From JASJAR01 sp039198225 (GTDB lineage: Bacteria > Pseudomonadota > Alphaproteobacteria > Rhodobacterales > Rhodobacteraceae): DNA of 64,000 nt. Shown here piece after piece: positions 1-8,695 of the stretch (position 1 is its first letter; each line of letters begins with the position of its first letter). The stretch spans positions 62,001 to 126,000 of the forward strand of contig JBCCTQ010000008.1 in NCBI GenBank assembly GCA_039198225.1, written 5' to 3'. Position numbers and translations under genes: made by a program. The notes beneath the pieces were generated by a model, which saw only the letters and a list, made by a program, of their open reading frames with translations, was not told the DNA's origin and made no database searches.

Positions 1-755
1 ATGGCGTCCTTGGCATAGGTGAGCTCGCTATCATGGTGGGCGAACATCTTGACCGAATGGATATTTGTGTAGCTGTCAACGACCCGGCCGGTCACCTCGC
101 TTCGGGCATCCGACGCCGCCTGGCTGGCCGGGCCCACCCGCTTCACCGTCCAGCGGACCAAGAGGCCGTAGAGCAAGATCCAGCCCAAAAGCGGAACCAA
201 AAGCAAAGGATCGGCATCCATCAAAAGGACTGCCGCCCCAATGACATAGGCGAGGGAAAAGGTGATCGCGTCGAACACCTGAAACACCGCTTCGCCAGCG
301 GCGGGTGGGGTCTGCATGATCCGGTTGGCGATCCGGCCTGCGAAATCATCCTCGAACCAGCCCACCGATTGGCGCAAGACGTGCTTATGGGCCCGCCAGC
401 GGATAAGCGTGCCAAAATTCGGCATCACGGCGTTGTTCAGGAGGGCCACATCGAAGACCTGGAGAAGCGGTCGGACCGTCAAGATCGCAAGGCCCACAAG
501 GGACAGCTCAAACCCGTGATCAGCCCAAAACGTCGCCCGGTCGGCATCGATCAATAGGTCCACCACGCGGCCGAGATACGCAATGAGTGCGATCTCAACC
601 ACGGCCACCACAACCGACAGCGCCGCAGTGGCCGCGAAGACCTTTTTGAACGGCTGTGCGTAGTCGCGCAAAAAGGGCCAGAGGCGCTGGGGCGGACGGT
701 CGGTTTCAGGATAGTCGACATATGGGTCGACCAGCTTCTCAAAAAAACCAAACAT
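1..755 (-). CDS. ABC exporter, permease half of a fused permease/ATPase (partial)
   Basis: The first 251 residues of an inner-membrane ABC exporter; the rest, including the nucleotide-binding domain, lies beyond the left window edge. Residues 36-67, 82-102 and about 160-200 are hydrophobic membrane segments. Residues 133-148 (a WFEDDFAGRIANRI stretch) and 217-240 are intracellular-loop sequence typical of bacterial type-I multidrug/lipid exporters. The ATG at 755 is preceded by an AGGA-type ribosome site. It follows cca after 54 bases and probably ends the hslO-Nudix-cca unit. The substrate cannot be read from this half. That it belongs to the fused permease-ATPase class is inferred from family resemblance, since no Walker motif is in view. 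Confidence 0.85.
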   Translation of the reverse strand, partial: MFGFFEKLVDPYVDYPETDRPPQRLWPFLRDYAQPFKKVFAATAALSVVVAVVEIALIAYLGRVVDLLIDADRATFWADHGFELSLVGLAILTVRPLLQVFDVALLNNAVMPNFGTLIRWRAHKHVLRQSVGWFEDDFAGRIANRIMQTPPAAGEAVFQVFDAITFSLAYVIGAAVLLMDADPLLLVPLLGWILLYGLLVRWTVKRVGPASQAASDARSEVTGRVVDSYTNIHSVKMFAHHDSELTYAKDA

Positions 756-809
756 GTGGGGTTCCTACCAACCGCAGATATAGGCGCTCCGGCGGAAAAA
801 CAAAACGGG

Positions 810-1961
810 TTAATCCTTTGGAAGCGACAAAAGTTCGTCCCGACGGGCGGTAAAATCCGAAGCGATCCAAGCCCGTTCGAGTTGGGCGAGACGGTCGCCG
901 AGCGCCGCGCCGTGATAGGCGGGCATGAGGTCTTGGGCGCGAATGGGGAACTTTGCAGTCGCCCCCGTGTCGATCCGCTGCGCCGTATCGGGTGGCACGG
1001 GAGAGGCCGCACTGGCCGCACGCAGAAGGGCTGCGTCCCAGGCAAAATCCTGGCCTTCGCGCCAGGCAATCTCGGCAATCTCGGCCCCGCCGATTGCGGC
1101 GCGAAGGTCATCCAACCGGCGCGCCTCCGCGTTTGAAAGCCGAAAGGTCTCCGCAGGGTTTTCCCCGCGAAGAGCCGCCAGCCGTCGCATTGGGTCCGCA
1201 GCACGCTCGGCGTCGAGTGCTGCGAGGCGAGCCAAGGCGGCGGGGTCGGCACCGGGCAGGATCCGCGGCAAAACCCCGACCGCCGCCATCGTCGCGACCG
1301 CTGGACCAGGATCCTTTGCCGCTAGGAGCCGTTTCATCTCCTGGCCGATCCGCTCGGCCGAAAGGCCCCGGAGCCCCTCCGCCCCTCCGGCGATCGCGGC
1401 AAGGGCCTCTTCGTCAAAACCGGCATCGGGTCCAGATACCTCGGCGTGGAAGCGGAAGAACCTAAGGATCCGAAGATAATCCTCGGCAATCCGCTTCGCC
1501 GCATCGCCCACAAAACGAACCCGGCGGGCGGCAATGTCGGGAAGGCCCCCGGAGGGATCGCGCACCGCACCCTGCCGGTCGGCATAAAGCGCGTTGATCG
1601 TGAAATCGCGGCGCATCGCGTCTTCCTCGATCCGATCTGTGAAGGCCACGACCGCCCGGCGCCCATCGGTTGCGACGTCTTTGCGAAACGTCGTGACCTC
1701 ATGGGGCAGACCGCCCGAAACGAGCGTGACCGTGCCGTGGGCGATCCCGGTGGGTACCGCGTGAAAACCGGCCTCTTTCCCGACCGCCATGACCCGATCG
1801 GGCAAAAGATCCGTGGCAAGATCGATGTCGCCGACGGGCACGCCAAGGGCCGCATTCCGCACCGCGCCGCCCACGAAAAACGCCCGTCCCCCGGCCCGTT
1901 CGAGCGCGTCGAACACTGCAACCGTCCGCGGCTCGACCCGCCAGGGTCCGTCGACGTTCAT
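810..1961 (-). CDS. cca: CCA tRNA nucleotidyltransferase
   Basis: Adds or repairs the 3'-terminal CCA of tRNAs in the cytoplasm (class II poly(A) polymerase/CCA-transferase family). In the 383-residue product the GG-AVRN signature is at 30-36, the metal-binding DxD (DIDLAT) at 45-50, and the RRDFTINAL motif at 117-125; the alpha-helical RNA-binding part follows. The frame is open further upstream to 2066, but the ATG at 1961 overlaps the stop codon of the preceding Nudix gene by four bases (ATGA), and the conserved domain begins soon after it, so I use this start. Members of this family can be full CCA-adding or only A-adding enzymes; with a single such gene visible, CCA addition is the simplest reading. 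Confidence 0.93.
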   Translation of the reverse strand: MNVDGPWRVEPRTVAVFDALERAGGRAFFVGGAVRNAALGVPVGDIDLATDLLPDRVMAVGKEAGFHAVPTGIAHGTVTLVSGGLPHEVTTFRKDVATDGRRAVVAFTDRIEEDAMRRDFTINALYADRQGAVRDPSGGLPDIAARRVRFVGDAAKRIAEDYLRILRFFRFHAEVSGPDAGFDEEALAAIAGGAEGLRGLSAERIGQEMKRLLAAKDPGPAVATMAAVGVLPRILPGADPAALARLAALDAERAADPMRRLAALRGENPAETFRLSNAEARRLDDLRAAIGGAEIAEIAWREGQDFAWDAALLRAASAASPVPPDTAQRIDTGATAKFPIRAQDLMPAYHGAALGDRLAQLERAWIASDFTARRDELLSLPKD

Positions 1962-2590
1962 TGCTCCATCCGGTCGGCTAGTCGGCGGAGGATCCGGGCG
2001 GTCGCGCCCCAGATGTAATAGGGCCCCCAAGGCACAGCGTAGTAGCGCCGCAAATGGCCCTGCCACATCCGGCCTTCGATCCGGTATCGGCTTGGATCCA
2101 TGAGGTGATCGAATGGCGCAAAAAACGCCTCCTCCACTTCACCCGTCTCCAAAATCGTCTCTATCTCGCCCCGGACGAGACCGAGGATCGGCGTCACTTC
2201 GAACCCGGTCACGGTGGCATGGGGGTCGAGCCGGCCGATGACCTCAACCCGTTCCGGATCAAGCCCCACTTCTTCCTCGGCTTCCCGAAGCGCGGCCGCC
2301 TCAAAGCTCGGATCCTCGGGGTCGACCTTACCACCCGGGCAAGCCACCTGGCCCGGATGGTGGCGGAGAGCAGAGGAACGCTTGGTCAACAGCACCGACG
2401 GTCCTGCGGGGAGATCAACGACAGCCACCAAAACCGCCGCCGGACGGAGCGCGAGGTTCTTCGGCCTCAAATGCTCGGGGTTAAGGTCGAAATCAGACGA
2501 GGCACCGCCCGGAGCCGCCAAGGCCGCCCCGAGCGTTTCGGCCAGATCAGCCTTGGCCACGGGCCTCAAAACCCAGCGTGTCCGGTTCAA
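1958..2590 (-). CDS. Nudix hydrolase, CoA pyrophosphatase family
   Basis: Probable coenzyme A / nucleoside-diphosphate pyrophosphatase. Residues 68-87 carry the family signature (LTKRS, then LRHHPGQVACPGG), running into the Nudix helix at 86-110 with the REAEEEVG catalytic core. The first glutamate of the generic Nudix box is aspartate here, which is common in this subfamily. The TTG at 2590 lies inside the 3' end of hslO (44-base overlap); a GTG at 2560 is an alternative start and would leave the fold intact. It lies between hslO and cca in one minus-strand unit and overlaps cca by 4 bases. Substrate preference cannot be decided from sequence. Confidence 0.85.
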   Translation of the reverse strand: MNRTRWVLRPVAKADLAETLGAALAAPGGASSDFDLNPEHLRPKNLALRPAAVLVAVVDLPAGPSVLLTKRSSALRHHPGQVACPGGKVDPEDPSFEAAALREAEEEVGLDPERVEVIGRLDPHATVTGFEVTPILGLVRGEIETILETGEVEEAFFAPFDHLMDPSRYRIEGRMWQGHLRRYYAVPWGPYYIWGATARILRRLADRMEQ

Positions 2591-3533
2591 ACTCGTAATG
2601 GGCGCCGCAGAACTGGCAATCGGCGGTGACCTTGCCGTCTTCGGTCGTCATGTGGCCAATGTCTTTGGCCGAATAGATAGACAGCGATTGGCGCACCTTT
2701 TCAGGCGAACAGGTACAGCCAAACTCCACCGCTTGCGGGTCGAAGACGCGGGGCGCTTCGTCGTGGAAGAGACGCACCAAAAGCTCGGTCGGCTGGACGC
2801 TCGGCCCCACAAGCTCGAGATCGTCTACCGTGTCGAGGAGAACGTTGGCCCTGTTCCAGTTCTCGGCATCATCGCCCGAGACGATGTCGCTGGCGTCCAA
2901 AAGCCCGCCTTCCCCCGATCCACCGCCCGAGGCAAAGGGCGAGACTTTCGGCATGTGCTGAAGCATCACCCCGCCTGCGCGCCAACCTTCCTCGCCATCC
3001 GACAAAGTCGAGCGCCCGAATGACAGGGCAAACCGCGTCGGCAATTGCTCTGATTGCGCAAAATACGTCTCTGCACAGGCCGAAAGCGAGCCGCCCGCAA
3101 TGGGAGTAATCCCCTGGTAGGGGGTTGTTCCCTGGCCCTGGTCGATGAGGATTGCAAAATAGCCTTTGCCGATCTGACCGAAAGCCGCAGCACCCGGCTC
3201 CAGCCGATCCTTGTCAAAGCTGGCAAACGCCCGCATCCGCGCGGGGCTCCCTTCTTCGGCAGGGGCGAAATAATCGGTCGCGATCAGCCGCGCGGGCCCA
3301 TCGCCCCGCACCTGGAGGCTCAGTTTCCACCGAAGATCCACCGTCTGGCCGATGAGGGCGGTTAAGAGCAACGCCTCGGCCACCAGCGCTTCGATCTCGG
3401 CGGGATAATTGTGCTGCGCGAGCACGGCGTCGAGCACCCCGTCAAGCCGGGCCACCCGACCCCGCACATCGGCATGGTCGAGTTGAAAGGGAAGGACGGT
3501 GTCGTCCCAAGCGATACGGGAACTCAAAGTCAT
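2547..3533 (-). CDS. hslO: Redox-regulated molecular chaperone Hsp33
   Basis: A cytoplasmic holdase that is switched on by oxidative unfolding stress. The 328-residue product has the long N-terminal Hsp33 domain and a C-terminal zinc switch with CxC at residues 273/275 and CxxC at 306/309, the four cysteines that bind zinc in the reduced form. It is the first gene of a minus-strand group (hslO, Nudix hydrolase, cca, ABC exporter) and is divergent from a second Nudix gene across 72 bases. The length is slightly above that of E. coli Hsp33. All switch cysteines are present, so I expect a functional protein. Confidence 0.95.
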   Translation of the reverse strand: MTLSSRIAWDDTVLPFQLDHADVRGRVARLDGVLDAVLAQHNYPAEIEALVAEALLLTALIGQTVDLRWKLSLQVRGDGPARLIATDYFAPAEEGSPARMRAFASFDKDRLEPGAAAFGQIGKGYFAILIDQGQGTTPYQGITPIAGGSLSACAETYFAQSEQLPTRFALSFGRSTLSDGEEGWRAGGVMLQHMPKVSPFASGGGSGEGGLLDASDIVSGDDAENWNRANVLLDTVDDLELVGPSVQPTELLVRLFHDEAPRVFDPQAVEFGCTCSPEKVRQSLSIYSAKDIGHMTTEDGKVTADCQFCGAHYEFEPDTLGFEARGQG

Positions 3534-3605
3534 GGGGTTTCCTCAGGCCCAGCGCCTTGGCATACCGCGACCATATATGCGCACTAAGCCCAGGACCAAG
3601 CCCCC

Positions 3606-4043
3606 GTGATCCCCCGCTACGGAATGCCTCCTATGCGCCGCCGGTATCGGATCCGGCCTGGCGTTTACGCAATCTTGGCAAGGGGCTCAGGCATCTTAGT
3701 CACACACCAGGCCGAACCGATCCCCGAATTCCAGCTTCCGGGTGGCGGAATTGACCCCGGCGAACAACCCCTCGCCGCGCTCCACCGAGAGGTCTTCGAA
3801 GAAACCGGCTGGACCATCGCCGCACCCCGCAAAATCGGCGCGTTCCGCCGATTTGCTTTTATGCCGGAATACGAACTCTGGGCCGAGAAGATTTGCCATA
3901 TCTACCTCGCCCGGCCCGTTCGCGCCCGGGCCGCGCCGCAGGAACCCGGCCACACCGCCATCTGGCTCGATCCCGAAACCGCCCTCGAACACCTGGCAAC
4001 GGATGGCGACCGGGCCTTTCTCGCCCGCGCCCTCGGCGCTTAG
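3606..4043 (+). CDS. Nudix hydrolase
   Basis: A 145-residue single-domain Nudix protein. The complete Nudix box (GX5EX7REUXEEXGU) runs from Gly47 to Trp69 with the REVFEETG core. Such proteins cleave nucleoside diphosphates linked to another group; the exact substrate is not predictable. The GTG at 3606 lacks an obvious ribosome site, but it gives an MIPRYG start that I recall from rhodobacterial relatives; ATGs at 3624 and 3633 are alternatives. The gene is divergent from hslO. Its stop codon overlaps that of the convergent phosphatase-type response regulator by 4 bases. Confidence 0.82.
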   Translation: MIPRYGMPPMRRRYRIRPGVYAILARGSGILVTHQAEPIPEFQLPGGGIDPGEQPLAALHREVFEETGWTIAAPRKIGAFRRFAFMPEYELWAEKICHIYLARPVRARAAPQEPGHTAIWLDPETALEHLATDGDRAFLARALGA

Positions 4044-5320
4044 CCGGAGGGGCGAAATTCCAAAACGACGCCGGAGACGTCGTCGTCAAAGCCCGTCGTG
4101 CCCGCATATTGCTCCACGTCCCACATGAGCGCTTCGAAAAAATCTTCGCCTCGGAGCGCTCGGCTCGCCGTCAAAAGGTCGCTGAGACCTTCGTCGCCGA
4201 GAAATCCGCCGCCGGATCCGGGGCATTCGGTCAAACCATCCGAGAAGAAAAACAGCCGGTCCGCCGGGCGAAGGTGAAGATCAAACCGCGAAAAGCTCGG
4301 TGTGTCTAAGAGCCCGATGGGCATGCCGCCCTCGCCTTCGAGCCGCGTCGTCCCGTCCCCACCCATGACAATGGCCGGGGGATGCCCGGCCTGGGCAATG
4401 CGGACAACGCCATTTTCCAGATCGCAATCGGCGATCATCGCGGTCACGTAATGCTCGGTATCCATCTCTTCGATCAGATGGGCGTTGAGGTCATGGCAGA
4501 CCGCCTCGGGGTCGGCCATCTCGACACTATCGCCCGGACCTTTGACCAAAAGAAGGTTCCTCTCCGGGGTCGGTCCAGTAAAGAGCCCGGCTATTCGCGC
4601 CGTCATCAGGGCCGAAGCTATGCCGTGGCCGGACACATCGATTGAATAGAGCCCAACGCGCCCAGGTGCGATCGGATAGGCTCCCACCAGATCGCCCCCG
4701 ACTTTCCCGGCGGGCCGCAAAAGAAGCGTCACGTCCGCACCGTCAAACCGGAATTGCCGCTCGGGCACGAGGGATTGCTGAAGGGCCCTCGCTTCGTCGA
4801 GATCACGGTCAAAGGCGGCATAAAGGGTCTGCAGCTCGTCGATCATATGGGCGAGCTGGCCGTTTTTCCGCGCCAGATCGCGCTGCATGCGAACAATCCG
4901 GTCACCGGCATTGATCCGCGCTTGAAGCTCGGCTGAATCGACCGGTTTTGATAGAAAATCATCGGCTCCGGCTTCAAAGCCGACGCGCATATCTTCCCGA
5001 CTGCTCTTCGATGTGAGGAGAATGAAGTAGCCGTAATCCTCCCGCTCGATGGCCCGGAAAGCCTGGCAAAACTGAAGCCCATCCATCCCGGGCATGACCC
5101 AATCGCTTAGAACGAGGTCAACCGGGGTCCGGTCAGCGATATCGAGCGCTTCGGACCCGCTTGCCGCCTCGACGACCCGATGGCCCATCCGTTCCAGCAC
5201 TTTGCGCAGCAAACGCCTCTGGGCCGCGCTGTCATCGACGACCAGCACAACCTCGATTCCAGCCGCAGCCGAACCGGCACTTTCAGCAAGCGATCTTCTA
5301 AGAGAAACTTCGGACGACAT
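4040..5320 (-). CDS. Response regulator with PP2C-type (SpoIIE/RsbU) phosphatase output
   Basis: A cytoplasmic signalling protein of 426 residues. Residues 23-135 form a receiver domain with acidic pair Asp29/Asp30, phospho-acceptor Asp73, Thr103 and Lys125. A helical linker (about 140-185) follows, then a PP2C/SpoIIE serine-phosphatase domain with metal-binding aspartates in GGD (210) and DVSGHG (228-233) and a FDDD motif near the C-terminus. Such proteins typically dephosphorylate an anti-sigma-factor antagonist in partner-switching systems. The frame extends upstream to 5413, but the ATG at 5320 has a GGAG site and starts the conserved part. The divergent Hpt gene at 5467 is the natural phosphotransfer partner. 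No anti-sigma/antagonist pair is visible nearby. Confidence 0.9.
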   Translation of the reverse strand: MSSEVSLRRSLAESAGSAAAGIEVVLVVDDSAAQRRLLRKVLERMGHRVVEAASGSEALDIADRTPVDLVLSDWVMPGMDGLQFCQAFRAIEREDYGYFILLTSKSSREDMRVGFEAGADDFLSKPVDSAELQARINAGDRIVRMQRDLARKNGQLAHMIDELQTLYAAFDRDLDEARALQQSLVPERQFRFDGADVTLLLRPAGKVGGDLVGAYPIAPGRVGLYSIDVSGHGIASALMTARIAGLFTGPTPERNLLLVKGPGDSVEMADPEAVCHDLNAHLIEEMDTEHYVTAMIADCDLENGVVRIAQAGHPPAIVMGGDGTTRLEGEGGMPIGLLDTPSFSRFDLHLRPADRLFFFSDGLTECPGSGGGFLGDEGLSDLLTASRALRGEDFFEALMWDVEQYAGTTGFDDDVSGVVLEFRPSG

Positions 5321-5466
5321 TGCCACTCCACCACGCGCCATTCGTCCATGACAACAACGGCTTAACGCCCCGTGAAGCCGACAATTCAGCGAAAAAGCAA
5401 CGCAGCCGGTCAAGACTTCTTAATCCCTCCCGGTCACAAAGGCGGCGGGTCTTAGGAGCGAGGGTC

Positions 5467-5799
5467 ATGATCGATTGGAACCGGGTGGCAGAACTCCGTG
5501 AGGAGGTCGGACCCGATGACTTCATGGAAGTTGCAGAGCTCTTCATTTCGGAAGTTGAAGACACGCTCGACGGGCTGAAAGGCGGCGTCAACGTCGACAC
5601 AATCGAAGAGAGCCTCCACTTTCTGAAAGGGGCAGCGCTCAATCTCGGTTTTGCCCATTTCGCTGGGCTGTGCCGAGACGGGGAATTTCGCGCCGCCGCC
5701 GCAGATTACGGCTCAATCGATCTGGGCGCGGTCCACACGTCCTTTGCCCAGTCGCGCCAGCACTTCCTCGAAGGGCTCGCCCAGCAAAAAGCCGGCTAA
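5467..5799 (+). CDS. Histidine phosphotransfer (Hpt) domain protein
   Basis: A 110-residue, all-helical single Hpt domain. The phosphorylatable His51 sits in the HFLKGAALNLG motif (HxxKG pattern). It would relay phosphate between a hybrid kinase and a receiver domain. The ATG at 5467 has an AGGAG site at 5454-5458; longer in-frame extensions upstream look non-coding. It is divergent from the receiver-PP2C gene across 146 bases, suggesting a shared pathway, although no cognate kinase is encoded in this window. Confidence 0.88.
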   Translation: MIDWNRVAELREEVGPDDFMEVAELFISEVEDTLDGLKGGVNVDTIEESLHFLKGAALNLGFAHFAGLCRDGEFRAAAADYGSIDLGAVHTSFAQSRQHFLEGLAQQKAG

Positions 5800-5889
5800 A
5801 GCCGACGCGCCTGCTCCCCTTGTCGAAATGCTGAAAAGCGCCTAAGCCGCCCGGCGGATAGCGGCGTGGACGAGGCAGAGGGGGCCGAA

Positions 5890-7107
5890 ATGGCACATCC
5901 GAAAAAAGTGGTTCTGGCTTATTCGGGCGGCCTCGACACGTCGATCATCCTGAAATGGCTGCAAACCGAATATGGCTGTGAAGTGGTCACCTTCACGGCC
6001 GATCTCGGCCAGGGCGAAGAGCTTGAGCCCGCGCGGGCCAAGGCCGAAATGCTGGGCGCAGTGGACATCCGCATCGAGGATTTGAGGGAAGAATTCGTGC
6101 GCGATTTTGTCTTCCCGATGTTCCGCGCGAACACGGTTTACGAGGGGCTCTATCTTCTCGGAACGTCAATTGCCCGTCCTCTCATCGCCAAACGCGTGGT
6201 CGAAATCGCGGCCGAAACCGGGGCCGATGCCGTTGCCCATGGCGCGACCGGAAAAGGCAATGACCAGGTGCGCTACGAGTTGGCCGCCTACGCCCTCAAC
6301 CCGAAAATCAAAGTGATCGCGCCCTGGCGGGAATGGGACCTTTCTTCTCGGACAAAACTCCTCGAATTCGCCGAACAACATCAAATCCCGATCGCCAAAG
6401 ATAAGCGCGGCGAGGCGCCGTTCTCGGTCGATGCCAACCTCCTTCACACCTCATCTGAAGGAAAGGTCCTCGAAGACCCGGCCGCCGAGGCCCCGGCCCA
6501 TGTCTATGAACGCACGGTCGACCCCGAAGCCGCCCCGGATACCCCTCAATATGTCGAGATTGCCTTTGAGAGGGGCGATGCGGTTGCAATTGACGGAGAA
6601 GCTCTTTCGCCGGCCGCGCTTTTGACCAAACTCAACGAGATCGGCGGCGCCCATGGGGTTGGCCGCCTCGATCTGGTTGAAAACCGGTTTGTCGGCATGA
6701 AGTCCCGTGGCATTTACGAAACACCGGGTGGCACGGTGCTGCTCGAGGCCCATCGGGGCATCGAACAGATCACCCTCGACCGGGAGGCCGCCCATCTCAA
6801 AGACGAGCTGATGCCCCGCTATGCGGAGCTGATCTATAACGGGTTTTGGTTCTCGCCAGAGCGCGAGATGCTCCAAGCCGCCATCGACAAAAGCCAGGAA
6901 CGGGTCAGCGGCACGGTCCGGTTAAAGCTCTACAAAGGGTCGGTCCGCACGGTCGGGCGTTGGTCGGACCAATCGCTTTACTCCGAGGCGCATGTGACGT
7001 TTGAAGACGACGCAGGCGCCTATGATCAAAAGGACGCGGCCGGGTTCATCCGGTTGAACGCGCTCCGGCTGAAACTCCTGGCCACCCGCGACCAGCAGGA
7101 CAGCTAG
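5890..7107 (+). CDS. argG: Argininosuccinate synthase
   Basis: Joins citrulline and aspartate with ATP to form argininosuccinate in arginine biosynthesis. The 405-residue product begins with the PP-loop ATP-binding motif AYSGGLDTS at residues 10-18, and colinear similarity to type-I enzymes continues to the C-terminus. I chose the ATG at 5890, preceded by an AGAGGGG stretch; a GTG at 5866 would add eight unsupported residues. The TAG stop shares a CTAG tetramer with the stop of the convergent sulfotransferase-like gene, leaving no room for a terminator. Confidence 0.97.
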   Translation: MAHPKKVVLAYSGGLDTSIILKWLQTEYGCEVVTFTADLGQGEELEPARAKAEMLGAVDIRIEDLREEFVRDFVFPMFRANTVYEGLYLLGTSIARPLIAKRVVEIAAETGADAVAHGATGKGNDQVRYELAAYALNPKIKVIAPWREWDLSSRTKLLEFAEQHQIPIAKDKRGEAPFSVDANLLHTSSEGKVLEDPAAEAPAHVYERTVDPEAAPDTPQYVEIAFERGDAVAIDGEALSPAALLTKLNEIGGAHGVGRLDLVENRFVGMKSRGIYETPGGTVLLEAHRGIEQITLDREAAHLKDELMPRYAELIYNGFWFSPEREMLQAAIDKSQERVSGTVRLKLYKGSVRTVGRWSDQSLYSEAHVTFEDDAGAYDQKDAAGFIRLNALRLKLLATRDQQDS

Positions 7108-7823
7108 GCCCGGAGGCGCATCTCGGCCAACGCCTCGTAATCTGCCATCATCGATGCCGCGAGGCCTGCGAGGTCGCCGGACAATTCCGGCAGATCACCC
7201 TCGGGCCCGGCAAAACCGGTCGAGCGGTGCGCGGCGCCGTACCAATGGGTCGCCCAGGGGCCATCATCGGCATGCCCGCCAGGGGGCCAGGCGAGCATCT
7301 TTTCGGTCCACGGAAGGCCGACATGGTCGCAAAGGGCTTCGAGAAGGCCGGCAGGATTGGCCCGAAGATCGGTCGTATCGACGATTGCCGGCCGCTGGCC
7401 CAGCGCCAGAACCGCCTCGTAAATCTCGCGAAGCCGCGCTGCGCCCAGATCATCGGCCACCGGGCGCTCGCGCTTTGCCGCGTAACTTGCCACCACGCGG
7501 GCCGGGTGGCGGATGAGAAAGAGATTCGCCACCTCCCCCAACCAATCGAGCGGCATTCCCTCCAGCATGTGGTGGGCCATATGTTTCTGATAGACATGCG
7601 TTTCGCTGCCGGAAGGGTCATCGAGGCAGGCTCTCCGCACCGCATGTGGGTCGGTCTCGCCAACCTCAATCACCACCTCTCGCATCGGGTGATCGAGGCC
7701 GGTTTTTTCAAGAAAGGCCGCATAGAACGGCTCGTCCAAAACCGTGCAATCGCCCCGCGCGGCAAAGGAATACATCATCGCGGTCGACATATTGCGCGGG
7801 CCCGACCAGCCGGCGATCTTCAC
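7104..7823 (-). CDS. Sulfotransferase-like P-loop protein
   Basis: A 239-residue protein with the hallmarks of PAPS-dependent sulfotransferases: a glycine-rich 5'-phosphosulfate loop at residues 5-17 (GWSGPRNMSTAMM) and a 3'-phosphate motif at about 103-114 (LIRHPARVVASY). The acceptor is unknown; many bacterial proteins with this fold have no demonstrated sulfation activity. The frame stays open to 8063, but that part lies antisense to the msrA start and looks non-coding, so I begin at the GTG at 7823, just before the P-loop. A TTG at 7853 is an alternative. It is convergent with argG (4-base stop overlap) and divergent from msrA. Confidence 0.75.
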   Translation of the reverse strand: MKIAGWSGPRNMSTAMMYSFAARGDCTVLDEPFYAAFLEKTGLDHPMREVVIEVGETDPHAVRRACLDDPSGSETHVYQKHMAHHMLEGMPLDWLGEVANLFLIRHPARVVASYAAKRERPVADDLGAARLREIYEAVLALGQRPAIVDTTDLRANPAGLLEALCDHVGLPWTEKMLAWPPGGHADDGPWATHWYGAAHRSTGFAGPEGDLPELSGDLAGLAASMMADYEALAEMRLRA

Positions 7824-7976
7824 CCGAACGCCTTCCCGTGTTGTCTTTTCCAACCCGTCATGGCCCTCTCCTCCAATCTTTTCATCACGTTCACCTATGC
7901 GTGACTTCACAGGCCAGTGAGTTGCAAGCCGATAGCCCGGCGGACAGATTGCCCGCGCAGTTCGCGGAGACAGACG

Positions 7977-8648
7977 ATGATAGCCACGTTTTCCAACCTC
8001 AAGCCCATGGCCTTGGCCGCCGCCATTGTTGTGGGCATCGCCCTTCAATGCACCGGCGCCCATGCCCAGGACACTCGAACGATCGTTGTCGCAGGCGGGT
8101 GCTTTTGGTGCGTTGAATCAGATTTCGAACGGGTCGACGGGGTGGTTGAGGCCGTGTCCGGTTTCGCTGGCGGCAATGTCGACAATCCCACGTACCGCCA
8201 GGTCGTCAGCGGCGGAACGGGCCATATCGAGGCGGTCAAGATCACGTATGATCCCTCAAAAGTGACCTATTCGGGGCTTCTCGACCTCTTCTTCCGCTCG
8301 ATTGACCCAACAGATGCGGGCGGTCAATTCTGCGACCGGGGCGCGTCCTACCGCTCCGCTGTGTTCGTGACCGGCGACAGACAGGCGGCCGCGGCCAACA
8401 AAGCCATCGCCAAGGCCCAACGGGCGCTCGGCCAAGAGGTCGTCACCGAAGTGATCGAAGCCGACCGGTTTTGGCCTGCGGAGGAATACCACCAGGATTA
8501 CGCAAAGAAATCCGAGATCGTGCTGACCCGTCGGGGCCCGAAAACCAAGGCTGAAGCCTATAAATTCTACCGCAAAGCCTGCGGCCGGGACGCTCGGGTG
8601 AAAGAGCTATGGGGTTCGGACGCGCCGTTCATCGGCGGCCATTCCTGA
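7977..8648 (+). CDS. msrA: Peptide methionine-S-sulfoxide reductase MsrA, exported
   Basis: Reduces the S-epimer of oxidised methionine in proteins. The catalytic cysteine is in GCFWC (Cys42, second Cys45), with the EEYHQDY motif further on. Residues 1-30 form a signal peptide ending AHA before QD, so this copy should act in the periplasm rather than the cytoplasm. A cysteine at 25 does not fit a good lipobox. The ATG at 7977 follows a GGAGA site. Electron supply (an MsrQ/thioredoxin-like partner) is not encoded next to it, and no msrB is seen. Confidence 0.93.
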   Translation: MIATFSNLKPMALAAAIVVGIALQCTGAHAQDTRTIVVAGGCFWCVESDFERVDGVVEAVSGFAGGNVDNPTYRQVVSGGTGHIEAVKITYDPSKVTYSGLLDLFFRSIDPTDAGGQFCDRGASYRSAVFVTGDRQAAAANKAIAKAQRALGQEVVTEVIEADRFWPAEEYHQDYAKKSEIVLTRRGPKTKAEAYKFYRKACGRDARVKELWGSDAPFIGGHS

Positions 8649-8670
8649 CCCTACCCCGCAATCATCAGCC

Positions 8671-8695
8671 CGAGCACGCTATTCAAGCGTGCTCG
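8671..8695. terminator. Hairpin between convergent msrA and maeB
   Basis: CGAGCACGC at 8671-8679 pairs perfectly with GCGTGCTCG at 8687-8695, plus a T-A closing pair around an ATTCA loop. The hairpin includes the last codons and stop of maeB and lies 22 bases after msrA. Neither strand has a U-run directly after it, so it could be a weak bidirectional 3'-end structure rather than a classical terminator. Confidence 0.45.
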
